Positions 30,736 to 39,545 of a DNA stretch of 64,000 nucleotides are shown in pieces. The notes beneath the pieces are model-generated. The model saw nothing but the letters and a program-made list of their open reading frames with translations. It did not search any database and was not told the DNA's origin. The position numbers and the translations under genes are program-made. Origin of the DNA: Candidatus Thermoplasmatota archaeon (GTDB taxonomy: Archaea > Thermoplasmatota > SW-10-69-26 > JACQPN01 > JAJPHT01). The stretch covers positions 1 to 64,000 of the forward strand of contig DATLGO010000069.1 in assembly GCA_035540375.1 (NCBI GenBank), read 5' to 3'. The number at the start of each line of letters is the position of its first letter. Positions within the stretch are counted from its first letter, which is position 1.

Positions 30736-31713
30736 TCAGCGCGTGCGGCCCCGCCGCTCCTTCAGGAGCTCGGCGAACTCGGTCGGGCCGTCGAGCTTCG
30801 CAAGCTCGTCGCGCCCGACGATGGCGGTTCCCTCGATCGAAAGACGCGTCGTCCGACGCTCGACGATGAAGACGCCGGTCGCGAGCGTGACGTCCGCGAG
30901 GTCCGCGAGCGCCGCCGCGCGGGGTCGCGCGTCCGCGCCCTTGGGCACGACGCCGGCGAGGATCGCCGCCTGGTTCGAGGGTTCGGCGTTCTCGCGCGCG
31001 ACCGCGTTGAACGGCAGGCGCCCGAGGGGCGCCACGCGGAATCCGATCCCCGCCATGAGGCTCAGGGCCTCGCGCTCGAAGCCCGCCTGCAGCCGCTCGA
31101 GGTCCACGACGGCCTCGCGGCTCGGAGCGCCCTCCTCCCCGCGCTTCGCGAACGGGTCGAGCGGCTTCACGAGCGGCTCCGCGAGGAAGTCCTCAAGCTT
31201 CGCCGCGACGTCCACCATCGCGGCCATGCCCTCCTCGTACATCGCGATCGCGCGACGCGAGACGCCCGCGACCTCCGCGAGTTGGCCAAGGCTGAGGCCG
31301 CGGGCTTCGCGCAGACGCCTCAGCGCGACGCCGTCGAGATTCACGTAGAATCCGCCGGGCGCCGCGTAGACGAGCGGCTCGACGCCGTCCTCGACGACCT
31401 CGCCGAGCGTGCCGAGCGTGAGGATGTTGATGCCGTGGCGCTGGTACATCGCGCCGTCCTCGAGCTCGCGCGAGGAGGAACGCTCGCCGACGAGGAGGGG
31501 GGTCGCGCCGAGGAATCGCGCGAGGACCTTCATCTCGTCCGCGAGCGCCTCGCTCAGCGAGTCGACGTTGGTGAGGACCTTCACGATGAGCAGCCGTTCG
31601 TCGCGGCGCGCGATGACGTCAAAGGTGACGGGGCGCGCGTCGGCGGATTCGCTCAGGCGGAACCCGGCGCGGGCGAGCGTCGCGCGGACCGCTCCGACGA
31701 GGTCGCTCCTCAT
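30736..31713 (-). CDS. Archaeal XRE-type HTH regulator (MTH_967-like)
   Basis: 325 residues. The N-terminal about 110 residues form a conserved alpha/beta domain (FDVIARRDERLLIVKVLTNVD, then ATPLLVG). Next comes a Cro/C1 helix-turn-helix (LRRLREARGLSLGQLAEVAGVSRRAIAMYEEG, about 125-180). The C-terminal half resembles the first domain in style. This architecture is an archaea-specific family annotated as putative HTH-type regulator. The TATA (AGCCTTATT on the minus strand, 31741-31749) lies about 32 nt before the ATG. Divergent from an exported protein gene it may control. Confidence 0.85.
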   Translation of the reverse strand: MRSDLVGAVRATLARAGFRLSESADARPVTFDVIARRDERLLIVKVLTNVDSLSEALADEMKVLARFLGATPLLVGERSSSRELEDGAMYQRHGINILTLGTLGEVVEDGVEPLVYAAPGGFYVNLDGVALRRLREARGLSLGQLAEVAGVSRRAIAMYEEGMAAMVDVAAKLEDFLAEPLVKPLDPFAKRGEEGAPSREAVVDLERLQAGFEREALSLMAGIGFRVAPLGRLPFNAVARENAEPSNQAAILAGVVPKGADARPRAAALADLADVTLATGVFIVERRTTRLSIEGTAIVGRDELAKLDGPTEFAELLKERRGRTR

Positions 31714-31801
31714 GGGCAGGGTCCATGTGGAATTTCCCGAAATAAGGCTTCCGGGGTGGGTCGGGGGACACCCCGTCTCCCTCCCGGGTGACAAGGGGCG
31801 A

Positions 31802-31809
31802 CTTATTTG
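31802..31809 (+). promoter_or_regulatory. Promoter and strong RBS of the 31873 gene
   Basis: CTTATTTG is centred about 67 nt before the ATG, giving a leader of about 40 nt. A perfect GGAGGT lies 9-14 nt before the ATG. This is one of the clearest Shine-Dalgarno sites in the window. Confidence 0.55.
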
Positions 31810-31872
31810 AGGTCCCGGGAACCCTCCCGCGCTGGAGCCGCCGGGGACCCCCCGGCTTGGAGGTCTGAATTC

Positions 31873-32379
31873 ATGAATCCGCTCACGAAGAAGCTCGCGG
31901 CCGCCGTTCTCGCGGTCGCGTTCGCGCTGCCCATGGGCGCGGTGGCCACGAACCACACGCCCTGCCCGAACAACCGCCCCTACTACGATTCGACCGTCCT
32001 CGAGAGTCAGTCGCAGTGGCAGGACCCGAAGGCGAGGAACGACTCCCTCCGGAGCCTCGTCGTCCGCTTCGACAAGGACACGAACCGCGAGCTCGAGCCC
32101 GGGAAGACCGTCTACCTCTGGACCCTCGTCGGCTACACGGCGGGCCCCAAGGTCTCGGATTCGGTCAAGGACCAGAACGGTCGGCCCGTCCAGGAGCCCA
32201 AGCCGAACACCGAGAATCTCTCGCGCTTCAAGGGCCCGACGAACACGGGGATGTGGTATGTCGAGTCAAACGGCCTCGCCGGGTTCCAACCCCTCCCCAA
32301 CCAGTGCCTCGCGCCCGACGGCGTGTGGGTCACCATCTACCACGCCGACACGGCGTGGTCCAAGGCGCCGCTCGCGTGA
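31873..32379 (+). CDS. Small exported protein of unknown function
   Basis: 168 residues with a Sec signal peptide (KKLAAAVLAVAFALPMGAVA, cleavage near residue 26). The mature part has two Cys (in TPCPNN and NQCLAPDG) that could form a disulfide, and aromatic-rich beta segments. No lipobox, membrane anchor or known domain was seen. It has its own leadered promoter and a strong terminator, so it is expressed alone and perhaps highly. A function cannot be assigned. Confidence 0.75.
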   Translation: MNPLTKKLAAAVLAVAFALPMGAVATNHTPCPNNRPYYDSTVLESQSQWQDPKARNDSLRSLVVRFDKDTNRELEPGKTVYLWTLVGYTAGPKVSDSVKDQNGRPVQEPKPNTENLSRFKGPTNTGMWYVESNGLAGFQPLPNQCLAPDGVWVTIYHADTAWSKAPLA

Positions 32380-32387
32380 GCCCGCCC

Positions 32388-32419
32388 CGGGCGCCCTGGC
32401 GCCCGTTTCCTCTTTTTTT
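32388..32419 (+). terminator. Hairpin plus T-tract terminator
   Basis: A perfect 8-bp G/C stem (32388-32395 with 32398-32405) with a 2-nt loop is followed by TTTCCTCTTTTTTT. It starts 9 nt after the stop of the exported protein gene. This is the best terminator in the window. Confidence 0.75.
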
Positions 32420-32572
32420 GTCGAACATGTCCAGCGACCGCGCCGGGCGGTCGCCGACCCCGCCCGCGCGGGGCCCGGTCAAGCCGCCGCTCCACAACCC
32501 TTAACTCGCTTGAAGCGGACGGGCGGACGCTGGAGCCCGCGCGACGCCACGCTCTACCGCGAATTCGAGAGC

Positions 32573-32580
32573 TTTATATA
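32573..32580 (+). promoter_or_regulatory. Strong TATA box of the large surface protein gene
   Basis: TTTATATA is the most canonical TATA box in the window. It is centred 49 nt before the ATG, so the mRNA would have a leader of about 20-25 nt. High expression is likely. Confidence 0.7.
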
Positions 32581-32624
32581 GCGACGTAGGCGTCCAAGCG
32601 GCCATCCGGCGGATCCGTGGTACC

Positions 32625-35600
32625 ATGCGTCTCGCCTTTTCGAGGTTTTCCGCTCTCGCCCTGACCGCGATGCTCCTGCTTGGAGCCCTCTCCGGTCTCT
32701 TCGTTCCCCTCGCGAGCGCCCAGTTCGGAAACTCCGACCTCGCCGTCGTCCAGGATGAGATCGCCTTCTTCCGGCCCTCGGCCGGCACCTCGGGCGACCC
32801 CATCGACCTCACCGAGCGCGGCAGCCAGGTGAAGGTCCGGGTGAACGCCACCCGCACCTCCACGAACGACAACCCGCCGCTGCGGGTCACGCTCGTCGTC
32901 GAAGGCGTGCTCGGAAGCGTCCGCGTCGGCCCCGCGGTCTGCACGTACATGGAATGGGACCAGGGCCAGCTCAAGGCCTCGCGCGAGCTGTTCTACAACA
33001 TCCGTCCCGACGCGACGAACGCGACGTACACGTTCACGGCCTATCTCAACACGCTCACGAAGACGGAGCTCAACACGAAGTGCGGCGCCAACTACGCGAA
33101 CAACGCGCCCGAGTACAGCGAGGAGTTCCTCACCCAGCCCCGCGACGAGAACAACCGCGGGACGCGCAAGCTCAACGTCGGTCTGCTCCCCGACTTCCGC
33201 GTCGGCGAGATCCGATGGTGCGCGGGCGTCCCGCCGCAGAGCAACCGCAACTGCAGCCCGATCGGCAACTGGATGGACGAGGCCGGCGGCGCGTCGCTCT
33301 ACTACAACCGCACGTACTACTCGAACGCGCCGACGCACTTCGACGCCGTCATCTACAACGGCGGGCACGCGTTCGTCAACCCGAACACCAACGCGCCCTC
33401 CTCGTTCTACGTCAACTTCACGCTCAGGCACAACGGCTCGGGCGCGGCCGTCCTGTCGCACAACGTCAAGTGGAACCGCCTCGGCGACGCGACGACGGCG
33501 GACCGCGTGCCGTCGGGCGTCTTCAACCTGCTCGCCGCGGCCGGCAACTACACGCTCACCGTGAAGGTCGACCCGTTCGGTGACACGTTCGACTCGAACT
33601 TCACGAACAACACGAAGCTTCGCTTCATCGAGGTCGTCGGCGCCGACATCGCCGCGAACCTCACCACCGCGAACCTCTTCGGCGGCAAGGGCGCGACCCC
33701 GCAGAACCCGCTCCCGAAGACGGGCACCTTCACGTTCTGGGCCGGCATGAAGAACGTCGGCCGCGTGACTCCGCCCTCGGGCGTCGACCCGGTGCGCTTC
33801 GGCATCTATCTCGACGAGGTCGACCCGGCGAACCTCATCTGCAACGCCGCGGGAGACCGCCAGGTCTTCGACGTCGCGGCGTCTTCGCTTTCCCCCGGAA
33901 GCGCCGTCTGGGGCATGCCGAACGGCGCGCAGCGGAAGGCGTTCGAGTGGCACATCAAGACGGACGGTTCGGCGTGCGCCGTCACGCCGGGCAAGCACAC
34001 GCTCCTCATCGTGGCCGACGCGCCGGAGACGGACCCGCTCGGCTCGGTCTACGAAGGCAACGAGCTGAACAACACCATCGCGCTCGTCATCTACATCAAG
34101 GACGACGCGCTCCCCGCGATCAACTCGCACGCGATCGCCTCCCACCCCAAGGCGAACACCGCGCGCGACACGGAGCCGGCCGCGCCCGCGGGTTGCGGCT
34201 GCTTCGCGATGCGGCCCGAGACGCGCTTCAGCATCAACGCGACCGTCACCGACAACTCGAACGTCGCGGACGTGCACGCGGTCATCCTCTATCCGAACGG
34301 CACGGTCGCGGCGAACATCTCGCTCGCGCGCGTCGGGCAGTCCTCGAACTACACGAAGGTCTTCGACGGCAAGGAGTCGTTCTTCAAGCCGGCCGGCCGC
34401 GAGAAGAAGGTCTACGGGATCTACAAGTACTACATCGCCGCGCGCGACGATTCGGGCAACTGGGTCACCTCGAAGTCCCAGCTCCGGTCCTTCAACCTCA
34501 AGGAGTGGGCGAAGACGACCGAGGTCCTCCGCCCCGCGGCGAAGGAGGGTCACGTCTATGATTACGACCCCTCGGGCACGTCGATCGTGATCACGATCAA
34601 GATCAACAACACCCGCGAGACGGGTCACCCCGACCGGGCGGACTACCACAACCCCGTCGGCAAGACGCTCTGGCTCAAGGCCCCGAAGGAGAGCGCGGTC
34701 TCGAGCTACGCCTTCGCCTCCGACCTCTCGTGCCGCGGGTCCGGGCTCCCGCTCGACGAGCGCGTCTGCACGAGCGGGCACGATGAGTACAGCGTCGCGC
34801 TCACGACCTCCGCGGACCCCAAGGAGGCGATCGGGAAGTACACCGCGTGGATCAACGTCTCGGACGTCACGGGCGAGATCAAGCGCATTCCGTACAACTT
34901 CTCGGTCCTCGACAAGGTTCCGCAGCTCGTCGACAAGACCCACGTGAAGCTGCTCGACGCGGGCCAGAACTTCACGTTCTACATGAACGCGAGCGACGAC
35001 ATGGGCCTCGCGGAAGCGCGTCTCAACATCACCATCCTGGACACGCCGTTCGTCTACAACACGTCGCTCAAGGGACCGACGAACAAGCCCAAGACCGGCA
35101 TGTGGTGGGCCAACATCCCGACCGGCTTCGGCACGAACCTCAGCCGCCAGGCGCTCTACAACGTCACGGTCCTCATCCGCGACATCAACAACAACTGGAA
35201 CAATCACGTGAAGTTCAACCTCACGCTGCGCGACAACCAGAAGGCGCCGACGCTCGCGACGGGCGTCACGCCCCCGCCGCCGTTCCAGATCGGCGAGAAC
35301 GCGACGTTCTTCGCGATCGCGCGCGACGACACCGAGGTTTCGGTGAAGATCACGCTCTTTAAGAGCGCCGCGCCGTTCCTCAACGCGACGATGACGGAGA
35401 CGTCGCCCGGCAACTGGACGTACACGTGGAGCTGCGCCGAGGCCGGGATCTTCTCGTACCGGGTGTCCGCGACGGACTCCGCGGGCTTCGAGAAGGTCGA
35501 CGTCGAGCGGCCCTTCGACTGCGTGCCGAACACGGCGCCGCGCACGACGTGGACGCCGGGGTCCTCGGAAGGCGTGTCGATCAACGGCGTCAACTACGTG

Positions 35601-37241
35601 GGCCGCTCCCCCACCTTGCACTTCCTCACCGCGGACGGAGCCGACAACGTCAACGAGTCCTCCATCTCGGTGAAGGTGAACGGCGTCGCGGTGAAGTTCG
35701 ACAAGCAGTACGACGCGGGCCGGAAAGGCTTCCGCATCACGCTTCCGCCGCAGACGCTCGGCGCGCCCCTCGCGCACAACGCGAGCATCCACGTCGAGAT
35801 CACGAGCGCGGACCTCTCCTCCGCGGAGCTTTCGGCGACGACGCCCATCGCGTTCAAGGTGGACGCGCTTCCGCCCCGCACGCGTCTCGTCTCGCTCGAG
35901 CCCTCGGTCGTCAAGGGCGACACGACGTACGTCGGTCCCTCGACGCGCTTCGTCCTGCAGGCCACCGATCCCGACGGCCTCCCGACGGGCGTCTCGGGGA
36001 CCTTCTACGAGGTCGGACGCATCTCGCTCAGCGCCCTCACGCGCTACCCGAGCGGGGGCTTCACCCTCAAGAGCCTCCCCGAGGTGTACTCGGGCCCCGG
36101 CCAGTACGTGGTGCGGTGGAACTCGACGGACGACGTCGGCAACAACGAGACGCGCGGCGTCGCGGGCACGACCTCCGCGAGCGTCTATCTCGACGAGAAT
36201 CCTCCCGCGGAGAACCTGCTCGAGAGCGACCACCAGGGCCGCTACGTGAACGTCTCCGCGCGCGACATCGAGTCCGGCAGCGCCGTCTCCGGGTCGGGCG
36301 TCAAGCGCGTGACGGTGTTCTACCGCCTCGACCGCGGCCCCGAAGTGCGCCTCGAAGCCGCGCTCGAGGACGGCAAGTGGCGCGCGGTCCTTCCCGCGGG
36401 CAAGCGCGGCGAGAACGTCACCTACTACATCGAGCTCGAGGACGAGGTCGGCAACGTCGGCCACTCGCGCTCGCCCACGAAGCCGTACTTCTACGTCGTC
36501 GGCAACAGCGTGCCCGGCCTCACGATCCGGTCGCCCGCGAGCGGCGCGACGGTGAAGGACGTCCTCCGGATCCTGTGGACCACCTGGGACGACGACGCCG
36601 ACGACCGCGTGGTCGTGACGGCCTACTACCGGCTCTCCGGCCAGTCGGTCGGCGATCGCCTCATCGGCAACGTGAGCGACGGGACCCACATCGACTGGAA
36701 CACGCTCGACGTGCCGGACGGCAAGTACGACATCACCGTCGTCGCAAGCGACGGCTTCGCGTCGACGCGCGTCGTGGTCCCGATCACCATCACGAATGCG
36801 GGCCCGGCGATCTCGAGCCCGCGCGTCGATCGCGACGAGGTCCGGCCGAAGGAGTCGATCCTCGTCACGGCGCGCATCAACAAGGCCGACGTGCGCAGCG
36901 TGAAGGCCCTCGTCCACAAGAACGGCGTCCAGGTCTCCGAAGTCGAGATGTTCGACAACGGGCAGAACGGGGACGCGCGCGCGAACGACCGCATCTACAG
37001 CGCCCGCGTCGCGGTCGACTCGACGGGCTCCTACACGATCATCGTGGAGGCGACCTACATCGAGAACAACGAGCCCGTGACGAGCCGGTCCGGCACGAAC
37101 GCGATCAAGTTCACGGTCAAGTCGACCGCGGGCGACATCGTCGCGGAGAACGTCGTCCTCCTCGTCCTCGTCGGCCTCCTCGCGGCGGCCCTCGGAGCCG
37201 TCGCTTTCGTCGCCTGGCGCAAGTGGAGGGGGGCGCCGTGA
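32625..37241 (+). CDS. Giant surface protein with CARDB and Ig-like repeats
   Basis: 1,538 residues. The signal peptide covers about 1-36 (ends LASA-Q). Two CARDB-like domains at about 230-340 and 340-495 each close with an Asn-Asn-T strand (FTNNTKL, ELNNTIAL). A series of Ig/cadherin-like beta domains follows to about 1480, with recurrent SPGNWTYTW-, YYIELEDEVGN- and DGKYDITVVASDG-type strands. One membrane helix at about 1505-1528 is followed by a short basic tail. N-glycosylation sequons are numerous. It is probably an S-layer-associated or adhesive protein. No PGF-CTERM motif is present, so anchoring is by the helix itself. The stop overlaps the next gene. Confidence 0.85.
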   Translation: MRLAFSRFSALALTAMLLLGALSGLFVPLASAQFGNSDLAVVQDEIAFFRPSAGTSGDPIDLTERGSQVKVRVNATRTSTNDNPPLRVTLVVEGVLGSVRVGPAVCTYMEWDQGQLKASRELFYNIRPDATNATYTFTAYLNTLTKTELNTKCGANYANNAPEYSEEFLTQPRDENNRGTRKLNVGLLPDFRVGEIRWCAGVPPQSNRNCSPIGNWMDEAGGASLYYNRTYYSNAPTHFDAVIYNGGHAFVNPNTNAPSSFYVNFTLRHNGSGAAVLSHNVKWNRLGDATTADRVPSGVFNLLAAAGNYTLTVKVDPFGDTFDSNFTNNTKLRFIEVVGADIAANLTTANLFGGKGATPQNPLPKTGTFTFWAGMKNVGRVTPPSGVDPVRFGIYLDEVDPANLICNAAGDRQVFDVAASSLSPGSAVWGMPNGAQRKAFEWHIKTDGSACAVTPGKHTLLIVADAPETDPLGSVYEGNELNNTIALVIYIKDDALPAINSHAIASHPKANTARDTEPAAPAGCGCFAMRPETRFSINATVTDNSNVADVHAVILYPNGTVAANISLARVGQSSNYTKVFDGKESFFKPAGREKKVYGIYKYYIAARDDSGNWVTSKSQLRSFNLKEWAKTTEVLRPAAKEGHVYDYDPSGTSIVITIKINNTRETGHPDRADYHNPVGKTLWLKAPKESAVSSYAFASDLSCRGSGLPLDERVCTSGHDEYSVALTTSADPKEAIGKYTAWINVSDVTGEIKRIPYNFSVLDKVPQLVDKTHVKLLDAGQNFTFYMNASDDMGLAEARLNITILDTPFVYNTSLKGPTNKPKTGMWWANIPTGFGTNLSRQALYNVTVLIRDINNNWNNHVKFNLTLRDNQKAPTLATGVTPPPPFQIGENATFFAIARDDTEVSVKITLFKSAAPFLNATMTETSPGNWTYTWSCAEAGIFSYRVSATDSAGFEKVDVERPFDCVPNTAPRTTWTPGSSEGVSINGVNYVGRSPTLHFLTADGADNVNESSISVKVNGVAVKFDKQYDAGRKGFRITLPPQTLGAPLAHNASIHVEITSADLSSAELSATTPIAFKVDALPPRTRLVSLEPSVVKGDTTYVGPSTRFVLQATDPDGLPTGVSGTFYEVGRISLSALTRYPSGGFTLKSLPEVYSGPGQYVVRWNSTDDVGNNETRGVAGTTSASVYLDENPPAENLLESDHQGRYVNVSARDIESGSAVSGSGVKRVTVFYRLDRGPEVRLEAALEDGKWRAVLPAGKRGENVTYYIELEDEVGNVGHSRSPTKPYFYVVGNSVPGLTIRSPASGATVKDVLRILWTTWDDDADDRVVVTAYYRLSGQSVGDRLIGNVSDGTHIDWNTLDVPDGKYDITVVASDGFASTRVVVPITITNAGPAISSPRVDRDEVRPKESILVTARINKADVRSVKALVHKNGVQVSEVEMFDNGQNGDARANDRIYSARVAVDSTGSYTIIVEATYIENNEPVTSRSGTNAIKFTVKSTAGDIVAENVVLLVLVGLLAAALGAVAFVAWRKWRGAP

Positions 37242-37648
37242 GCATTCCCGGCCGGACGCGGCGCATCCTCATCCTCGCCGCGGCGGGGGCGGGCCTCGTG
37301 GGTCTCCTCCTTGCCCTCTCGGCCGTGGTCCTCGCGCTCGACGACGCGGCGATGTGGATCGTCGCCGGGCTCGTCCTCCTCGCGCTCGCCGTCGCCGCGG
37401 AGCTTGCGCTCCTCGTCGCGGGCGAGGCCGAGGCTTTCGACGAGGCCGGCGAATGGCACGACTGGGAAGCGCAGGCCGCGACCCCCGCGGGCGAGCTGGT
37501 CCTGCGCTGCGCCGGCTGCGGCGAGACGTTCACGATGGCCGACACCGGCGCGCGCCCCCTGACGGGCGCGTGCCCCCACTGCGGCCAGAGCGGCGTGCTC
37601 CGCGGCGAACCCGTCGCGGAGCGACCCCCCGCGCCTCACCGACGGTGA
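37238..37648 (+). CDS. Membrane protein with cytoplasmic zinc ribbon
   Basis: 136 residues: two adjacent membrane helices (about 8-28 and 33-55), an acidic linker, then a CAGCG-x(n)-CPHCG zinc ribbon near the C-terminus. The start GTG overlaps the stop of the giant surface protein (GTGA), so the two are cotranslated. A role in its export, assembly or sensing is an inference from that coupling alone. Confidence 0.78.
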   Translation: MSIPGRTRRILILAAAGAGLVGLLLALSAVVLALDDAAMWIVAGLVLLALAVAAELALLVAGEAEAFDEAGEWHDWEAQAATPAGELVLRCAGCGETFTMADTGARPLTGACPHCGQSGVLRGEPVAERPPAPHRR

Positions 37649-37740
37649 GGAATCGGCGTCACCCCCGACCGGACACACAGAGCCGATTTGGAAAAACTTC
37701 AAGGGGGGTCCCGCGGGCTTCGGGCGCGGAGTTGCTGACC

Positions 37741-38121
37741 TTGAAGTCGCTCGGTATCTGGATCCTCGCCACCGCCGTCCTCGTCGCCTACAGCGGCGCG
37801 GCCGCGGGAAGCTACGCGAAGGACGACTGCGAGAAGTACTGGTACGTCCCCGGGACGGCCCCCTCGGCCGAGAACGCGAAGGGCCACTTCTGCATCAAGC
37901 TCGAGACCTCCAAGCGACAGGGCGAGCCCGATTCCTACTTCGTCCACATCCCGAAGTCTTCCGGGTCCCACAGCTACGGATGCAACGGCACGCTCGGCGC
38001 CAACTGCTTCACCATGTACGAGGAGACGAACAAGCAGGCCGGCCTCCAGACGCGCCCCGGCTGCCTCGTCGGCAAGATCCCCAAGATCTGCTGGGCCGCC
38101 GACACCGAGAACGAGTTCTGA
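37741..38121 (+). CDS. Small exported Cys-rich protein
   Basis: 126 residues from a TTG start. An N-terminal signal peptide ends near AAAG, and the mature part carries six Cys spread over about 85 residues, suggesting disulfides. No known domain was recognised. It follows the zinc-ribbon membrane gene by about 90 nt. A CTTCAAGGGGGG sequence lies upstream, but no clear TATA. The start is the least certain part; an upstream in-frame TTG at 37732 is possible. Confidence 0.65.
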   Translation: MKSLGIWILATAVLVAYSGAAAGSYAKDDCEKYWYVPGTAPSAENAKGHFCIKLETSKRQGEPDSYFVHIPKSSGSHSYGCNGTLGANCFTMYEETNKQAGLQTRPGCLVGKIPKICWAADTENEF

Positions 38122-38203
38122 TTCATCGCGCACCCTCCGGGGGGTTCCGGGAGGCTTTACCTTCCCGGGGGGCTGCGCAGGGCTCGCGCTCGGAAAGATC
38201 GTG

Positions 38204-38575
38204 GGCCTCGTCTCGGGAGTAAGCCCCTTTCTGTTCGCGCCCGGCGCCTTGCGGCGTCGGGGTTGACGGCATTCGCCTAGGCGTCCCACTGGCCGTTGGG
38301 GGCGCGGGCGCCCTGGGCCTTTGGACTTGCTCCGGGGCGGATGGCGCGTTTCATCAATTCCCCGCGCGTCGTCCGGGGCACCGCCCTTGACGGGCTCCCC
38401 CTTCACCCCAACGCGGGGCTGTGTCGTTTCTGCTCCTCCGTGCGGGCTCTCGCCCGCCCCGTCGCGGTGCGCGCGCTTCGAGGCGCGCGTCGCGCCGGGC
38501 CCCCTTCCCGCGTGGAGAGGGGACTTTCCTCAGCGCCCTCGAGGGGCACCGTCGGCCGTCCTCCGACTCGAGGCC
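38204..38575 (-). ncRNA. rnpB: RNase P RNA (archaeal type)
   Basis: On the minus strand all universal RNase P RNA blocks occur in order. CR-I is GAGGAAAGTCCCC; CR-II is AGCAGAAACGACAC; then GGGGTGAAGGGGG; CR-IV is GGAGCAAGTCCAAA; CR-V is ACAGAAAGGGGCTTA. CR-I and CR-V pair to form helix P4 with its bulged U. The ends pair as P1 (GGCCTCG at 38575-38569 with CGAGGCC at 38210-38204), which sets the boundaries. A TATA (CTTATC on the minus strand, 38600-38605) lies about 27 nt before the 5' end. The RNA is the catalytic part of the enzyme that matures tRNA 5' ends. Open frames crossing this stretch on either strand are spurious. Confidence 0.93.
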
Positions 38576-38599
38576 GAGCCGTCATGTGGGCTCATCCGT

Positions 38600-38605
38600 G
38601 ATAAG
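38600..38605 (-). promoter_or_regulatory. TATA box of rnpB
   Basis: Reads CTTATC on the minus strand, centred about 27 nt before the P1 5' strand. It independently supports the RNase P RNA start. Confidence 0.65.
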
Positions 38606-38656
38606 GGTGCGTTCCGGCCGGGCCTCGAGCGGCATCATGCTCGGGATGCCGCGCGC

Positions 38657-38905
38657 TCACCGCCGCCGCGCCACGATCGCGAGGATCGCCCGCGCGTGGC
38701 GCCGTCGGCGCACCGGGCCGAGGCCCGGGATGCCCGCGAGGTCCGCGCGCGTTCGCGGGCGCTCGCGCGCGATCGCGAGGAGGGTCGCGTTCGGGAGGAC
38801 CCGCCAGGGCGGCGCGCCGAGACGGCGCGCGGCTTCGCGGCGATAGGTCGCGAGGGCCTCAACGAGCGCATCGCCCGGGGGGAGGCGGACGGGAGCGGAG
38901 GGCAT
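38657..38905 (-). CDS. Stand-alone HRDC-domain protein
   Basis: 82 residues that are essentially one HRDC domain (LVEALATYRREAARRLG, PPWRVLPNATLLAIARERP, DLAGIPGLGPVRRRRHA). HRDC domains bind DNA or RNA and normally sit at the C-terminus of RecQ helicases and RNase D. A free-standing copy is unusual. It lies just upstream of rnpB on the same strand, so a link to RNA processing is conceivable but unproven. Confidence 0.75.
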   Translation of the reverse strand: MPSAPVRLPPGDALVEALATYRREAARRLGAPPWRVLPNATLLAIARERPRTRADLAGIPGLGPVRRRRHARAILAIVARRR

Positions 38906-38985
38906 GGGCCTCCCTCAACGCCGGCCGGGCCTTGGACCTGCTCCCGAGATCACGCCCGACGTGCGCCCGGCGCGGGACCAACAGG

Positions 38986-38993
38986 GCTTATCC
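38986..38993 (+). promoter_or_regulatory. TATA box of the uracil-DNA glycosylase gene
   Basis: GCTTATCC is centred about 26 nt before GTG 39015, an in-frame start 8 codons upstream of ATG 39039. Leaderless initiation at the GTG is therefore possible. Confidence 0.5.
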
Positions 38994-39038
38994 GCGCGAG
39001 GGGCTTGCGACCGCGTGCGGTCCATCCTTCCCGCGCCG

Positions 39039-39524
39039 ATGCCTCCCGGCTGCGCGAAATGCGCCCTCGCGGAGACGCGGACCCACATCGTCGTCTCGCG
39101 CGGCCGCGCGGACCGGCCGCGGCTCCTCGTCGTGGGGGAGGCGCCGGGGGCCGAGGAGGACGCCTCGGGCAGGCCGTTCGTGGGGCGAAGCGGCCGCCTT
39201 CTCGATCGCTGGCTCGCGGCGTGGGGGCTCGACGAGAACGACGTCCTCGTCACGAACGTGGTGCGATGCCGGCCGCCCGGAAACCGCAAACCCACGCCGG
39301 ACGAGCAGGCGGCGTGCGGCGCCCACCTCCTCCATCTGCTTCAAGAGGCGCGACCCGCGGCCGTCCTCGCGCTCGGGCGCACGGCCGAGCGGTGGCTGCG
39401 CGCGCAAGGCGTCGAGCCGCTGTTCATCTATCACCCGAGCTACTACCTGCGCGGCTACCGCAGGTGGGAGGGCGACGTCGCCGCCCTCGCGGCCCGTCTC
39501 CCCGCGCCCCGGTCAGAAGGTTGA
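39039..39524 (+). CDS. Family 4 uracil-DNA glycosylase
   Basis: 161 residues (169 if GTG 39015 is used). The four Cys ligands of the 4Fe-4S cluster are Cys5, Cys8, Cys77 and Cys93. GEAPGAEEDASGRPF is motif 1 with the catalytic region, and YHPSYYLR is the His motif. The enzyme removes uracil left by cytosine deamination, a strong need in a G+C-rich genome. The gene stands 22 nt before the PAC2 gene. Confidence 0.93.
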   Translation: MPPGCAKCALAETRTHIVVSRGRADRPRLLVVGEAPGAEEDASGRPFVGRSGRLLDRWLAAWGLDENDVLVTNVVRCRPPGNRKPTPDEQAACGAHLLHLLQEARPAAVLALGRTAERWLRAQGVEPLFIYHPSYYLRGYRRWEGDVAALAARLPAPRSEG

Positions 39525-39545
39525 TGCGCGACAGGGCGCGCACGC

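Noticed and set aside
32574-36917. Uninterrupted minus-strand frame of about 1,450 codons opposite the giant surface protein gene
   Set aside because: Its product is a low-complexity Arg/Val/Asp/Glu string with no domain, whereas the plus strand has a signal peptide, CARDB domains and an anchor. In 70% G+C DNA antisense frames stay open by composition.
37699-38601. Open frames on both strands across 38122-38600
   Set aside because: The stretch is RNase P RNA; the translated products are Arg/Pro/Gly-rich without motifs.
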